DNA of 64,000 nt from Solanum dulcamara. Taxonomy: Eukaryota > Streptophyta > Magnoliopsida > Solanales > Solanaceae. The notes below the pieces were generated by a model. It made no database searches. It was not told the DNA's origin and saw only the letters and a list, made by a program, of their open reading frames with translations. The DNA lies in the NCBI RefSeq assembly GCF_947179165.1, contig NC_077245.1:46959286-47023285 (forward strand), given 5' to 3'. Of the stretch, positions 1-11,550 are shown in pieces; the stretch's first letter is position 1; each line of letters opens with the position of its first letter. Both the position numbers and the translations under genes were made by a program.

Positions 1-1589
1 CTTCATTGAGCAAAGATTGAGTGTAGAGTTTAGTTTGAGTGCTTATATACATTGAATTCATGAGTTAATTCTTCTTTTATTGAGTTATGTATAATTATGC
101 ATTGAGATTATTATTGTTGACTATTTCTCAAATGATTGTAATTTTGTTTCATGGCTACTTTCTGATGTACCAAGGACTTACGGTACTTTTAATACTTTAA
201 ACTTAAGAAATTGCATGCCTTTTAAGCATTTGTTAGTAGATTTGATGTTATTTGTGTTTGTTTTGCAAGAAACTAAATCGGAGTATTAAACGAAGAGGAA
301 CAACACTGATTGCAAGATTTTTGGAGTCTACTAGACCAAACTACAAGCTGTAGGTGGCATTCATCAAAACAATACTATGGAATTAAGTCAAATCTAGAGT
401 TACCAGTGAAGTCTACGAATCGTCCAAATGTCTACAAGTTTTAATGACATCCGTAGAAGAGACCACAGTAGTTGAAGGTGAGGACCTAATCCATGAATGA
501 AGTACATGAGTCCTTTTGAAGATTACAAGTCTTAGAAGTCGTCCGTTAAAAAGAAAAATTTGTCGGTGCAAAAGGGTTGTGTTACGATTTGGGTCTACGA
601 CTCGTCAACCTGAAGACAAACCGTAGAAGTGAGTCGTAGAACCCAACCGATTCAAGTTTTCCTGTTTCTTCCAGTTCATGTTTTATTAGGATTATTTATC
701 TATAAATACATTCCTTAGGACTACTTTTAAGCTTTAATTCTTGAATTCTCGATTTTTGTTATCGACGTTTACGTTCAGATTTTATTTGAAGATTTTGAAT
801 TCTCATATTCGTTACTATAAGTGCATGATTTATTTTAAATCAAATATTATTTATTGTGATCACATAGTTATGAGAAGCTAATTCCAAAACTATGGTTGTG
901 GGAAACATGAAGAATTAATGACGTAGACTTAATAAAAAGTAATTATTGAATAGTGTGCATGCATGTATTGTTTTTCCCTTTGTTTTGATTTTTTTAATGA
1001 GGGAACGCGTTAGAAATTTCCTTATTCTTACTTATCGGATCAAGGAGGTAACGAATGGGAAAATGGATTAAACAATGAGATTTGGGGCTAATCATCCTCA
1101 TATAGTTAGCCTGAACGGATCAAGGGATAGCTAAGTTTGGAATCATTGTTAAGGGTTAGTAAAATATACACTCTTAAACGGGTCAAGTTGCATGGTAAAA
1201 TTCAAATACTATAACGAATAAAGGACTTATGTTAACTTAGCTTACTGAATCTGCATGTAACACACCAGAAAGGGATTATTGATAAAAAAAAGGTTTACAT
1301 AGTGAAGGATTTGTGGGGAACACGTACACCTTAGTTTCATCTCATATTAAATTAAAACCATATTAAATTTTTACCTTATTACTTGAATGCTTGTTATTTG
1401 ATTAGTTAATTTCTTTTACTTAACCCCCCTTTCTTCATGGAAATAATCTGATTATCAAAACAAATACTAAACGATTAACAAAAGTCTAAATCATATTCCT
1501 CGTGAGATCGAACCTTACCTCTGTTAGGTTATATATTTGATCAACGACCTCTTTATAGTTCTTTAGGGAGGTGTAATTTGGGCGTATCA
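1..1589 (+). mobile_element. Athila-like Ty3/gypsy 5' LTR (left edge not resolved)
   Basis: A non-coding AT-rich stretch ends just before a tRNA-Asp-like primer site at 1593, which makes it the 5' LTR of the element whose gag follows. It carries a block around 1085-1140 about 'atcatcctcatatagttagcc' type sequence that I associate with Athila/Tat-type LTRs. I cannot see the LTR start: it is either outside the window or hidden in the first 300 bases. Motifs of the form CGACTCGTC and CCGTAGAAG occur around 590-640. No matching 3' LTR of this family is present downstream, so the element is truncated. Confidence 0.6.
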
Positions 1590-1592
1590 AAT

Positions 1593-1612
1593 CTTGTTGT
1601 TGTTGCCAGGGA
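1593..1612 (+). other. Primer-binding site, tRNA-Asp-like, degenerate
   Basis: The bases TTGTTGTTGTTGCCAGGGA resemble the tRNA-Asp-complementary primer site TGGCGCCGTTGCCGGGGA typical of Athila/Tat elements. The differences are mostly transitions. It lies 3-4 nt after the inferred LTR end (ATCA, 1589), the usual spacing. Confidence 0.6.
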
Positions 1613-1723
1613 ATAAGACTTTTAAATTAGATTAATTTTTATTATTTAATTTGTAGTCATTATTTCCTTATTTTGCTTTATTTTCTTTTTGTTTGTGCTA
1701 AAATAGGTTTTGAATCCTAGTGC

Positions 1724-3463
1724 ATGTCAAATTCGAGGAGTCGAAGCATTTTCTTGAGTCCCTTTAAATCCAAAATCGAAAGATCACTACGTAGGATGGT
1801 GAACAATAATAACAATGATGGACACAAAATTGGTGATGACATTGCAGAATGACTCAGAGGGCAACAAGATAATGTACCGCAATATCTTTCGCAACATTAA
1901 GCATAGAATATTCTCAATAATTAACTAGTAGTGGAAGAAGCCCTCCACCCAGGCAGAAACCTGAATTCGGCATATGGAACAACTATAGAGTCAACCATGA
2001 CGCCATCGGAACTACTGGTGCCACTGTGTTACCTCCATTACCGCTTAGAACTATGTTTAGAATTACAAGCAGACTTATTCAAATGCTTCATAGCATTTAT
2101 TGAGGTAGTAAAATATTCTGTTTCAGAAGGATCTTCCGAGGATTTTTTGCTGGCCTTGAATCCGAGGATCCTTACACCCATCTCAATAATGTGGTGTACA
2201 TTTTCAAGAGCAACTTTGGTGACCTAGATCTAACCATGGATGTCATTGATTTGTGCATTTTCCTGTTATCACTTACTTGCGACACTACAATTTGATTGTC
2301 TGAACGTCCATACAACTCCATCATGACAAGGGAACAATTACACAAGGCGTTCATCAAAAAGTATTTCCATTATCAAAGAAGCTGAAGTTGACAGACCGAA
2401 TCCATAATATCCAACAGACACCTGGAGAGTCAATTAATGGAGCTTGGGAAAGCCTTGTAAAGTATCTACGAAGTGTGCCAAATCATAGAATAGCCAACGA
2501 GTCACTTATGGAGAAATTCTACCACGGACTTGATGAAAATGGAAAAGTTGTTGCAGACACCATTATTGGAGGAGCATTCTTGGACAACACTTTTCAAGAG
2601 GTTTTTGAGAAAATTGATCGTGTTGCAAAGACTAACTGAGCTTGGAGCAGTAGGGATACCGAAACTTCAAAAACCGCTTTTTTGTTGGTAAAAATCAGAG
2701 TACCAAGATTCCAAATGAAGAGGTACTACAACAGAAAACTCAATTGAGAACTGAAGTAAAACTTTCTTTCAAAAACTTGGGTCTAGAGAAAATCAATGCA
2801 ATCTACCATCAAGGTAGGGTGCCAAGTCCTGATGACTATGGATATGAGAAAGATGCATATTATGTGAATGATTAAGAGGGAGGTTTCAAGACTAATACTT
2901 AAGCATTCAATCAGGATTCTTGGTGCCAAGGTCAAGGAAATCAAGGTCGGAACTATAAAAACTTCAGTCGACAGTGCCATTACAACCGCGACAACAACTA
3001 CAGTTATGATAACAACTATAATTGAAATGTATACAATGATCAAAAATGTAAGCAAGATATAAAAGGTTGTTGGGGAAGGAGATATAACCACAAGAGTAGT
3101 GCATACGTTCTGCATAGAAATCGAGATAGGGGATTCAGACTTACAAGAATCGAAGACATGAAGAAAAAGATGATGAAAAAGTATGACATAACTGAGGATA
3201 ACCATAAGGAGATACGCAATGATCTTTTAGGAATAAATCCAAAAGTTGAGTCACATTCTACATCCATAAGACTTATTGAGCAACAATTGGGGCAGATTTC
3301 ATCGTCTTTGAATCCATGCCATAAAGGAACTCTCTCATGTAATACAATTAAAAATCTAAAGAATGACAGATAATGCATGGATGTGACCACCCAAAGTGGT
3401 ACTCAAACGGTGGATACACCAATGCTAGAACTTAAGGATGCTGCACACATAGGAGAATTGTCC
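1724..3463 (+). pseudogene. gag: Athila-like gag, broken
   Basis: This is the remnant of a capsid polyprotein of a non-chromoviral Ty3/gypsy element. The ATG at 1724 opens an Asn-rich N-terminus that soon hits a stop near 1849. Capsid-domain similarity appears in scattered frames: around 2140-2230 (a SEDPYTHL-like stretch), 2388-2639 (residues ESINGAWESL and KFYHGLDENGK, the helical core of Retrotrans_gag), and an Asn/Tyr/Arg-rich linker at 2870-3060. A region at 3158-3373 reads IEQQLGQISSSLNP, typical of the C-terminal gag of this lineage. At least four frame changes are needed, so it is non-functional. The sequence stops matching this family at about 3455 and passes straight into chromoviral pol. 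Confidence 0.75.
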
Positions 3464-5560
3464 TAGAACATTATCTCCTTTGGATATTAGAAGTTTCTTG
3501 GGCCTAGATGGACACTATAGGAGATTTGTGGAAGGATTTTCATCAATATAATCACCTTTGACCAAGTTGACTCAAACGAAGGTGAAGTTTCAATGATCAA
3601 AATCTTATGAAAAGAGTTTTCAAGAGTTGAAAGATAGCCTCACTACCGCTTCTATCTTCATCTTGCCAGAAGGGTATGATGGTTTCGTGGTATATTTTGA
3701 TGCTTCAAGGGTTAGTCTTGGTTGTGTACTGATGCAACATATTAAGGTAATAGCCTATGTTGCTAGACAACTTAAGGTGCATGAACGAAATTACCTAACC
3801 CATGGTCTGGAACTAGCAGTGGTTGTATTTGCTTTGAAAATTTGGAGGCACTATCATTATGGTGTCCTTTTAGATGTGTTCACCGATAATAAAATCCTTT
3901 AATATGTGTATAAGCAAAAAGATTTGAACCTTTGACAAAGGAGAAGGCTTGCATTGTTGAAGAATTATTACATGAATGTGTTATATCATCCGCACAAAGT
4001 TAATGTGGTTGTTGATGCACTAAGTAGATTGTCCATGGCTAGTGTTACACATGTTTAGGAAGATAATAAAGAATTTGTCATGGATGTTCATAGATTAGAA
4101 CGTTTAGGGGTGCATTTAGATTATTCTAATGATGGAGGTTTTCTTGTTTATAATGGTTCAGAATCCTCTATTGTAGCAGATGTTAAGGCTAAGCAAGACA
4201 AAGATCCAATATTAGTTGACTTGAAGAAATTAGATTCTAAAAAATCCATTGAAGCTTTCTCGCCAAGGGAAGATTGAGTGCTTCGCTATCATGGTCTGTT
4301 GTATGTACCAAATATTGATGGGTTGAGAGAGTTGATATTGAATGAGGCCCATAGTCCCCAATATTCAATTCATCCAGGCTTCACCAAGATGTATCGTGAC
4401 TTGAGGGAAGAGTAGTGGTGGAATGAAATAAATATGGACATAGCGGAATTTGTAGCTAAGTGTCCAAATTGCGAACAAGTTAAAGTTGAGTATTAAATAC
4501 CAGGAGGTTTATCCCAAGATATTAAAATTCCTACTTGGAAATGGAAAGATGTGAATATGGACTCTGTAACGGGTTTTCCTCGTACTAAGAAGCAGCATGA
4601 TTCCATTTGGGTTGTTGTTGATCGGATGAACAAGTCAGCTCATTTTCTACCGGCTAAGACTTCTTATGATACCGAAGTCTATGTTAAGTTTTATGTTCGG
4701 GAATTGGTAAGACTTCATGGAGTGCCCGTATCCATTATATCGGATCGAGGTACACAATTCACTTCACATTTTTGGAAGTCATTCTAAGAGGGTGTCGGTA
4801 CAAAGGTAAAGTTAAGTACTATTTTCCATCCTCAAACCGACGGTCAAACTGAAAGAACAATCCAAACTTTCCAAGATATATTGAGGGAAAGCATTATAGA
4901 TTTTAAAGAAAGTTGTTATGACCATCTTCCATTGATTGAGTTTGCCTATAATAATAGTTATCACTCTAGCATTCAAATGGCTCCTTTTAGAGCATTGCAT
5001 GGGAGAAGATGTAGGTCCTCAATGGGATGGTTTGAAGTAGGTGAGATGGCCTTAATTGGTCCAGATTCAGTTATAGATGCTATGGAAAAGGTTAGACTCA
5101 TAAGGTAGATGTTAAAGATGGCTCAAAGTCATCAAAAGTCCTATTCCGATGTTAGGAAAAAATACCTTGAATTTGAGGGGGATGATTAGGTCTATTTGAA
5201 GGTTTCACCCATAAAGGGTGTAATGCGTTTTGGTAAGAAAGGGAAATTGCATCCTAGATATGTTGGAACTTACAAGATTTTGAGACATGTTGGCAAGGTG
5301 TCTTATGAGTTAGATTTGCCACTTGAGCTAGCTATGGTCCACCCGGTGTTTCATGTATCTATGTTAAGAAAGTTCATAGGTAATCCATACTCCATTGTGC
5401 TATTGGAAGATGTAAGTGCTGAAGATAATTTGACTTATGAAGAGATTTTGTAGAGATCTTAGATTGGAAAATTAAGAAGTTAAGCAACAAAGAAGTTCTG
5501 TCTGTCAAAGTGTTATGGAGGAATAAACAAGTAGAAAGTGCTTCTTGAGAGGCGGAGGTG
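3464..5560 (+). pseudogene. pol: Element 1: chromoviral RNase H-integrase-chromodomain remnant
   Basis: This is the 3' part of a Tekay-type pol. The RT/RNase H connection (DIRSFLG, about 3485) is followed by RNase H ([11 protein letters not shown], 3690-3725; [12 protein letters not shown], about 3810). The integrase zinc region has a His pair near 4350-4375 and CPNC at 4461-4472. The integrase core shows NMDSVTG (about 4552), SDRGTQF (about 4741) and QTERTIQ (about 4845), so the D,D(35)E triad is still legible. A chromodomain-like tail (5196-5540) ends in scrambled frames. More than ten stops interrupt it; many are TGG to TAG/TGA, CAA to TAA or CGA to TGA. Protease and the catalytic RT palm are absent because the sequence begins abruptly after the Athila fragment. 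Confidence 0.85.
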
Positions 5561-5856
5561 GATATGATGAAATGATGCCCGTACATCTTTCCCTCTACTT
5601 AAGCCTAAAGTAGTAAGTTGCTCTCATTTAAAGTTAATTGAACTCTTATGTATTCAGTTCCTCCTATGTCATTCATATGCATGCATGTTCATGAAAGTTG
5701 ATTTTAAAGTCATGATTTTATGTTAAGTTGAAGTTTTCATGTTTCATGCATTTTAAGGTATCATCATGTTCATGTTGGGTTGCTAGTCCTCTTTCCGTGT
5801 CCTTCCTATGATAATATAATCTCATTTTAGGACAAATTTTCCCAAAGGGAAGATAT
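5561..5856 (+). other. Element 1 3' untranslated region and polypurine tract
   Basis: Non-coding spacer between the pol remnant and the 3' LTR. It ends in CCCAAAGGGAAGATAT (about 5841-5856), the purine-rich plus-strand primer directly before the LTR start TGTAAGACC. The same arrangement is seen before the LTRs at 13316 and 51430. Confidence 0.75.
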
Positions 5857-6552
5857 TGTAAGACCCCGAATGTCAGAAAGTTGGAAACCAAAGAGAAGTC
5901 CTCAAAATGTTGACTTGACCCAAGTTTACAATCACGTCTATGAGCTGTAAAGATTTCTATGACCCACAGAAAGGAGTCATAAAAGGATTCTTGGTGGTTG
6001 ATCATGACCAACCTCAAAGGAAGGTCCTATATTCATGTTTACAACCCTAATCGTTTCGCCAACCCATAGACACAACTCGTGGATAGACTTCAGAGGGGAA
6101 GTTTCAAAACTCCCTCAAGGTCAAGTCTACAACTTGACAGGAATAGAGGTTGTTATCAATCGTAGGAATGACTCATAACCAAACTTCAAAGAACCTTAGA
6201 ATTTACAGTTTTTGGGACCTATAGGACAAATCTATATTATGACTCGTGGACAAGTTAACGGGTTGTAGAGATGATCCGTTTGCAAACTTTATTGACTTGA
6301 TTTTTAGGCCTTTTCTAAACCCTCCAGTATGAGTCATTTTGATGACTCGTCTTTTCTTCGATGATCCGTAGAAAGGGGTCTCATAGAGTTATGTTTCAGA
6401 TTTAATGAGGGGTAGTTATGTCATTTCCTAAGTATGGTTCAATGAACCTAGACATTTTTATGGCCAAGTTCAAAGTCTATATATATTCAATTCTTCAGAT
6501 TCCCCTCCTATTCAAGTCATTCTCCTATAATTCTCCAAGGTAAGAACAAAGT
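5857..6552 (+). mobile_element. Element 1 3' LTR, first part
   Basis: The LTR starts with TGTAAGACCCCGAATG right after the polypurine tract. It is interrupted at 6552 by element 2 and resumes at 15526. Its U3 contains repeated near-palindromic motifs of the type GACTCGT / TCCGTAG between about 5935 and 6375. Confidence 0.85.
6548..6552 (+). repeat. Target-site duplication of element 2, left copy
   Basis: AAAGT directly before the 5' LTR of element 2. The identical AAAGT lies at 15526-15530 directly after its 3' LTR. Five bases is the normal duplication for Ty3/gypsy integration. Confidence 0.85.
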
Positions 6553-8315
6553 TGCAAGACCCCAGAAATATGAAAGGTCCTAAATCAAGGAACCAAGGAT
6601 AAATTTTCAGAGTTGCATAAACTGGAACCTCAAGCCGACCACGGATGCTGTCATGGCCTGTGGTAAGGACCACGGGCTGTGGTGGGCCACCGTGGTAGAT
6701 ATTTAGAGACTCAGACTTAAGAATCTTAAATTCTCTCTTCCCAAACTCTCTCAAGAATCTAAAGGCAAGACTAGGGTTGTCAATTCAATACATTCAAGTC
6801 ACCTTTCTTCCTCAAGTTTTCTTTTGGGTTTTGTCTCCTACAAGGTATATGAGCTTTTCATCCATGGGTCCTTCCACCTATGGAGTCCAAATGAATTTCC
6901 AATGTGATATTCCAACTTTCTTATGATGAATTCTTATGGGTTTCTATATAATGAGTTTAAATGTATAGACTATGATATCTTTGGAGTTTATATACCTATA
7001 TTGATGTATTTTGACTCTCAATTGCATGAGTTGAATGGTTTGATAATGTGCCTCTATGAAGGTATTGAAGGAGGTTTTGAGTATGAATGGTGGATTTTTT
7101 GGGATATTCTAAATTGATGTATTTCATCACTCTCATGTATGCAATAATTCTTCAAATTCCATTTAAAGGTTTTATGAAGAGAACCCACCTAGGTTTCCTC
7201 ATAATTTAAGTAAAGTTAAAATGAAGTTTGACTCCAAACGAATGATATGAAGTAAATGCTTATTAAATGGAGTCTTTATTAAATGATTGATTGATAAAAA
7301 GGCATATTAGCCGAACCAAGGTTTCAATGTGAAAGGGTAATTCTTGTGTTGAATCAAATGAATGTTTTTAATGAGCTATTCTACCGAATGATGTTTTTTT
7401 TACATCAAAATTATATATCATGCTATGATGATGTTTAAACGTATTCTATGAGATTTGACCTAGCACCGAAGGTAGCATGTAGATGGGGATTTGACTGAAG
7501 GGGTTCTTAAGTAAAGTCTCATGTTATATTAACTATGTGCCATAGTAGGGGCCCTTGTCTATTATTTTTAGGTGGATCCACGATTAGACGTTAAAGTTAA
7601 AGTTAAATAATGTTTAAAGTTAATGGAGTATTACCCCAACAAGATAGTCTCCTCTGTCTTGATGTAGGAGTCATCGGCCTGCCCCAATGCAGGAATCATT
7701 GGATTCCTTGTAATAGCTCGCATGGTCTTAAATGTCGGTTATGGTCTCTTTCCCACAAATTGATGGTTTAAAGGTTTTATTATGATGTTTCTCATGCACG
7801 CATTAACTTATGCCTATTACTTATATATATGACTTATTGTTCTCATTTTATTATACTCTCATACTTAATACATTCAAAGTACTAACGCATACTTTTGCCT
7901 ACATGATATCACCATATAGAAATCGGCATTGATCCAGACTCTCCTCCCCGTGGCTAGATTATTCGTTAAAGGCTACTACTTATGGTAAGTTCCCAAGGTC
8001 TAGGAACAACATTCTTATTCCTTTCTAGATTATTATGATGTGTAGACATTTGAGTTATATTTGGTATCTTTTGACAAAATCGTGAGGGTGAGCTACGGAC
8101 ATATCTTAGCCCCCGCTAAGACTTACAATATAGAAGGTATTGTTGGACTCTTGTGTAATGTGAAGTCCCTTAGTCCTGATTATCCCCTTTATGTTTTTGA
8201 TTGTTGATTAACATTGCCGATGAATTACTTGATGAATGCTAAGAGGCATGGGTGAAGGGCCTCCAAGAATTTCATTCGCGGTGTCACTTCTAGGCCCTAG
8301 GCATGGGTTGTGAAA
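6553..8315 (+). mobile_element. Element 2 5' LTR (internally deleted)
   Basis: Starts TGCAAGACCCC (expected TGTAAGACCCC) and ends GGGTTGTGAAA, where the 3' LTR has GGGTCATGATA. Relative to the 3' LTR it lacks about 450 bp. The break is near 6710-6720 (GAGACTCAG joined to ACTTAAG), corresponding to about 13480-13918 in the other copy. A CCACGG/CCGTGG motif cluster is at 6636-6700. The conserved block ending GTAATAGCTCGCATGG is near 7708-7725, and a degenerate inverted repeat is at 7865-7885. Confidence 0.88.
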
Positions 8316-8319
8316 AACA

Positions 8320-8332
8320 TGGTATTAGAGAA
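8320..8332 (+). other. Element 2 primer-binding site
   Basis: TGGTATTAGAGAA lies 4 nt after the LTR end. It matches the initiator tRNA-Met type TGGTATCAGAGC with few changes. The same site is seen in elements 5, 6 and 8. Confidence 0.8.
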
Positions 8333-8529
8333 TAAGGTTTTGAGATAGTCCTCAGAGTCTAACATACCGCGTCAAATAGAGTCTTGTTCGTGGTTTTGAA
8401 GTGCGCCATAAATATGAAAAGGAGACTATGAGACATTTAGGAAAGTCTTCTTTTCTTTCAAATCATGTCGTACCCTAGAGTGTCTTATGTTTTCCTCTAA
8501 CTAATGACTAATTTTATGTTCCCTAGATA

Positions 8530-9640
8530 ATGCCTCGTGGAAAATCACCTCGAAGAGCAAGGGTTGATGATGAGGACCAAGCTCCTCCGGTTCTGGATGT
8601 TTCCCACTATGAGGAAGGGGTAACCCATACCGAGTTTCGTAACATTATCATATTGTTGTCTCAAGCCATAGCCAACCAAAGGCGTAAAGATGTACCACCT
8701 CCTCTAATGCAAAATTTGGCCTCTAGGATTTGGGATTTCCAAAGGATAAATCCGCCCGAGATCGATGGTTCTAAACGAGATAAGGAGGATATGAAGTTTA
8801 TCAATGATGTGTACTAAATTGTAGCCATCATGGGTATGCCACCAAATGAGAAGTCTGAGCTAGTAGAATATCGACTCAAAGGTATAACTCGAGTGTGGTC
8901 TGAGCAATTGGTTGTGGAGAGGGATAAAGGGATGGGGCCAATTGGATGGTACGAGTTCAAAGGTGCCTTCCTAAAGACCTTCTTTCCATTGGATTTAAGG
9001 GAGGCCAAATTCCAAGAGTTCATCAACCTCCATCAAAGGAGTATGCCTTCAAATTCACAAAATTGTCGAAGTATGCTCCCTTTATGATCTCCGACCCCCA
9101 TGCTAGAATGAGTAAGTTTATTCTCGGGATCTCAATCTTGGTGTCCAAAGAGTATAAGATAGACATGTTGGTCAAGGAAATGGATATATCCTAGTTAATT
9201 ACTTATGCCAAATAAATCAAAGAAGAGAATTGAGGGAAAGATCTAGGGGGTTCAAGAAAGCTAGAGTAGATGGGGAGGACTCAACCCTCAAAGGTTCAGT
9301 TATGGTAGCAATGGAAAAGGCCAAGGGGGGCAATGATTTATGAGACAAGGCTCCACTAATACTCCTCCTCCTAAGTTCAACAAGGATAAGGGTCCTAATC
9401 CAATGGTCCCAAGGGATAATATTGGTGCCCAAGATTTTCCCCTATGTAAGAAGTGTGGGAGGACAAACAAAGGGGAGTTCTTGGTGGGCTCAAATGTGTG
9501 CTTTAAATGCGGCAATCTGGGTCACCATGCTCAAGATTGTAGAGAAGGTGGGGGTAGTAGGCCTCAAGGACAATAGCTCATTGCCAACAAACTTAAGGAG
9601 GTGGCCAACGCACCAACCATTTCTATGAGTTAAATGAGAG
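8530..9640 (+). pseudogene. gag: Element 2 gag, broken
   Basis: Capsid and nucleocapsid of a chromovirus. The ATG at 8530 (MPRGKSPRRARV) follows a roughly 210-nt leader. The capsid region runs through about 9035 (EFRNIIILLSQAIANQ, then LVEYRLKGITRVW and GAFLKTFFPLDLREAK), with a TAA at 8815 and a frame change near 9035. It continues in another frame through a KFTKLSKYAP-like stretch. The zinc knuckle is intact at about 9498-9540 (CFKCGNLGHHAQDC, CX2CX4HX4C). It probably assembled the virus-like particle and bound RNA, but is now dead. The frame is lost again before protease. Confidence 0.85.
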
Positions 9641-9677
9641 GTAAGAGGTTGAGAAAGCACCAAATGTTGTTACTGGT

Positions 9678-9998
9678 ATGTTAAAGGTCTTTACTTTTTA
9701 TATGTATGCATTATTGGACCCGGGTGCAAACTTGTCATTTGTTACCCCATTCTTAGCTAATATGTTTCGTATCTTTCCTGAAATTTTAGTAGAGCCTTAT
9801 TTGGTGTCTACCCCCATGGGTAAGTCAGTTGTGGCTAGAAAAGTCTATAAGTGTTGTCCCATGTCTATCATGCATAAAGTTGTCCCTTGTGATTTAATAG
9901 AGTTTGTCATGGTAGATTTTGATGTTATACTTGGGATGGATTGGTTACATGCATCTTATGCTTCCATAGATTGTAGGACTCATCGAGTCAAGATCTAA
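9678..9998 (+). pseudogene. pol: Element 2 retropepsin-like protease domain
   Basis: A 106-codon open stretch covers an aspartic protease domain. The active-site strand reads ALLDPGANLSFVTP (about 9708-9750); the second conserved part is DFDVILGMDWL (about 9918-9950), the ILGMDWL signature of Ty3/gypsy proteases. DPG instead of D-S/T-G is a common variant in plant Ty3 elements as I recall them. The domain ends in TAA at 9996-9998, just short of the linker to RT. Confidence 0.8.
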
Positions 9999-10119
9999 TT
10001 TCTAAATGAGTCAGTTCTTGAATGGGAGGGTCATGATTTGGTGGTGAAGGTTAAGTTCATCTTTTGTCTTAATGTCAGAAAATTGATTTTAAGGGGTGTA
10101 TTTACCACATAGTAAGGGT

Positions 10120-11550
10120 TACGGATGTCAACTCTGAAAGTCCTCCTATTGAGTCAGTCCCCATAGTCAATGAGTTTCCTGATGTCTTTCCTAATGACCT
10201 TCCTGGTGTCCCTTCTAATAAAGAAGTTGATTTTGGTATCGATCTCCTCCCAGACACCCAACCTATCTCTATTCCTACTTATCGGATGGCCCCAACAAAA
10301 TTGAAGGAGTTGAAGGAAAAATTAAAGTATTTGTTACAAAAGGGGTTGATAATGCCAAGTATTTCATCGTGGGGTGCCTTCCATTCTATTTGTAAGAAAT
10401 AAGGATGGGTCACTCTGAATGTGCATAGACTACCGACAATTGAACAAGGTTACCATTAAGAACAAATATCCAATCCCTAGGATAGATGACTTATTTGATT
10501 AGTTTCAAGGGGAAAGTCACTTCTCCAAGATCGACTTTCGGTCCGACCATCACCAACTAAGGGTGAGGGAGTCTGACATTTCAAAGATGGCTTTTCGAAT
10601 AAGGTATGTTCACTTTGAGTTTGTAGTGATGAATTTTCGGTGGACTAATGCATCGGCTATGTTCATGGACCTAATTAATAGGGTGTTCAAATCCTACCTT
10701 GATACTTTTGTTGTAGTCTTCATTGATGATGTTTTAATCTACTCTCTGAATGAGGAAGAACATAAGAATCACTTGACGATTATGCTTCAAACGATGAGGG
10801 ATAGGCAATTATTTGCAAAATTTAGTAAGTGTGAGTTTTTGTTGAAGGAGGTGACATTTCTTTGTCAGATAGAGACCGGTGATGGGATCGAGTTTGATCC
10901 TAAGAAAATGGAGGCGGTTAATAATTAGCCTAGACCATTGTCTCCTTCAGATATTAGGATCTTCTTGGGTCTATCTAAGTATTATAGAAAGTTCTTAGAA
11001 GGGTTTTCTTCCATCTCATCCTCTATGATAAAATTCACCCAAAAGAAAAGAAAAATTCATATGGATGGAGGAGTGTGAAAAGAGTTTTCATACTTTAAAG
11101 GATCGACTTACCTCCACTCCTATTCTAACTCTATCGGAAGTATTAGAAGTCTTTATGGTTTATTATGATGCTTTGAAGATTGGTTTGGGTTGTGGCTTGA
11201 TGCAAAATGTAAATGTCATAGCTTATGCTTCTAGGCAATTGAAGGTGCATGATCGTAATTATCCTACTTATGATCTTGAGTTGGCGAACCTTGTTTTTGC
11301 TTTAAAGATTTAGCATCAATACCTCTATGGGGTGCATGTGGATGGATTTACCGATCAAAAAAGTCTTCAATATGTGTTCACCCAAACAGTCTTTAATATG
11401 AGACAAAAGAGGCGGCTAGAACTCCTAGAGGACTATGACATGAGTGTGCACTATTATCCGGGTAAAGTTAATATGGTTGTTGACGCACTTAGTAGAGTGT
11501 CTATGAGAGTCTGGCCCATGTTGATGAAGGGAAGAGGGAGTTGGTGAAAG
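10120..11550 (+). pseudogene. pol: Element 2 reverse transcriptase and RNase H, broken
   Basis: RT starts after the [14 protein letters not shown] linker (about 10165-10210). The fingers region ([17 protein letters not shown], about 10305-10360) is followed by a shifted YRQLNK-like motif near 10430 and the palm open stretch 10563-10928 with the catalytic FIDDVLIYS at about 10718-10745. RNase H follows (DIRIFLG, about 10955; YYDALKIGLGC, about 11160-11195; ELANLVFALKI, 11278-11313; GFTDQKSLQYVF, about 11341-11377). Stops at 10926, 11311 and elsewhere separate the pieces. The catalytic Asp pair is kept, but the reading frame is not. Confidence 0.87.

Noticed and set aside
2783..3205. 140-codon open frame on the minus strand (Val/Ile-rich)
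   Set aside because: It is the antisense of the Asn/Tyr/Arg-rich gag linker on the plus strand, which matches Athila-type gag; hydrophobic composition follows from that.
9708..9750. Unusual DPGA in the protease active site as a dead catalytic motif
   Set aside because: As far as I know DPGA is a frequent variant in plant Ty3 proteases, so it is not evidence of damage or novelty by itself.
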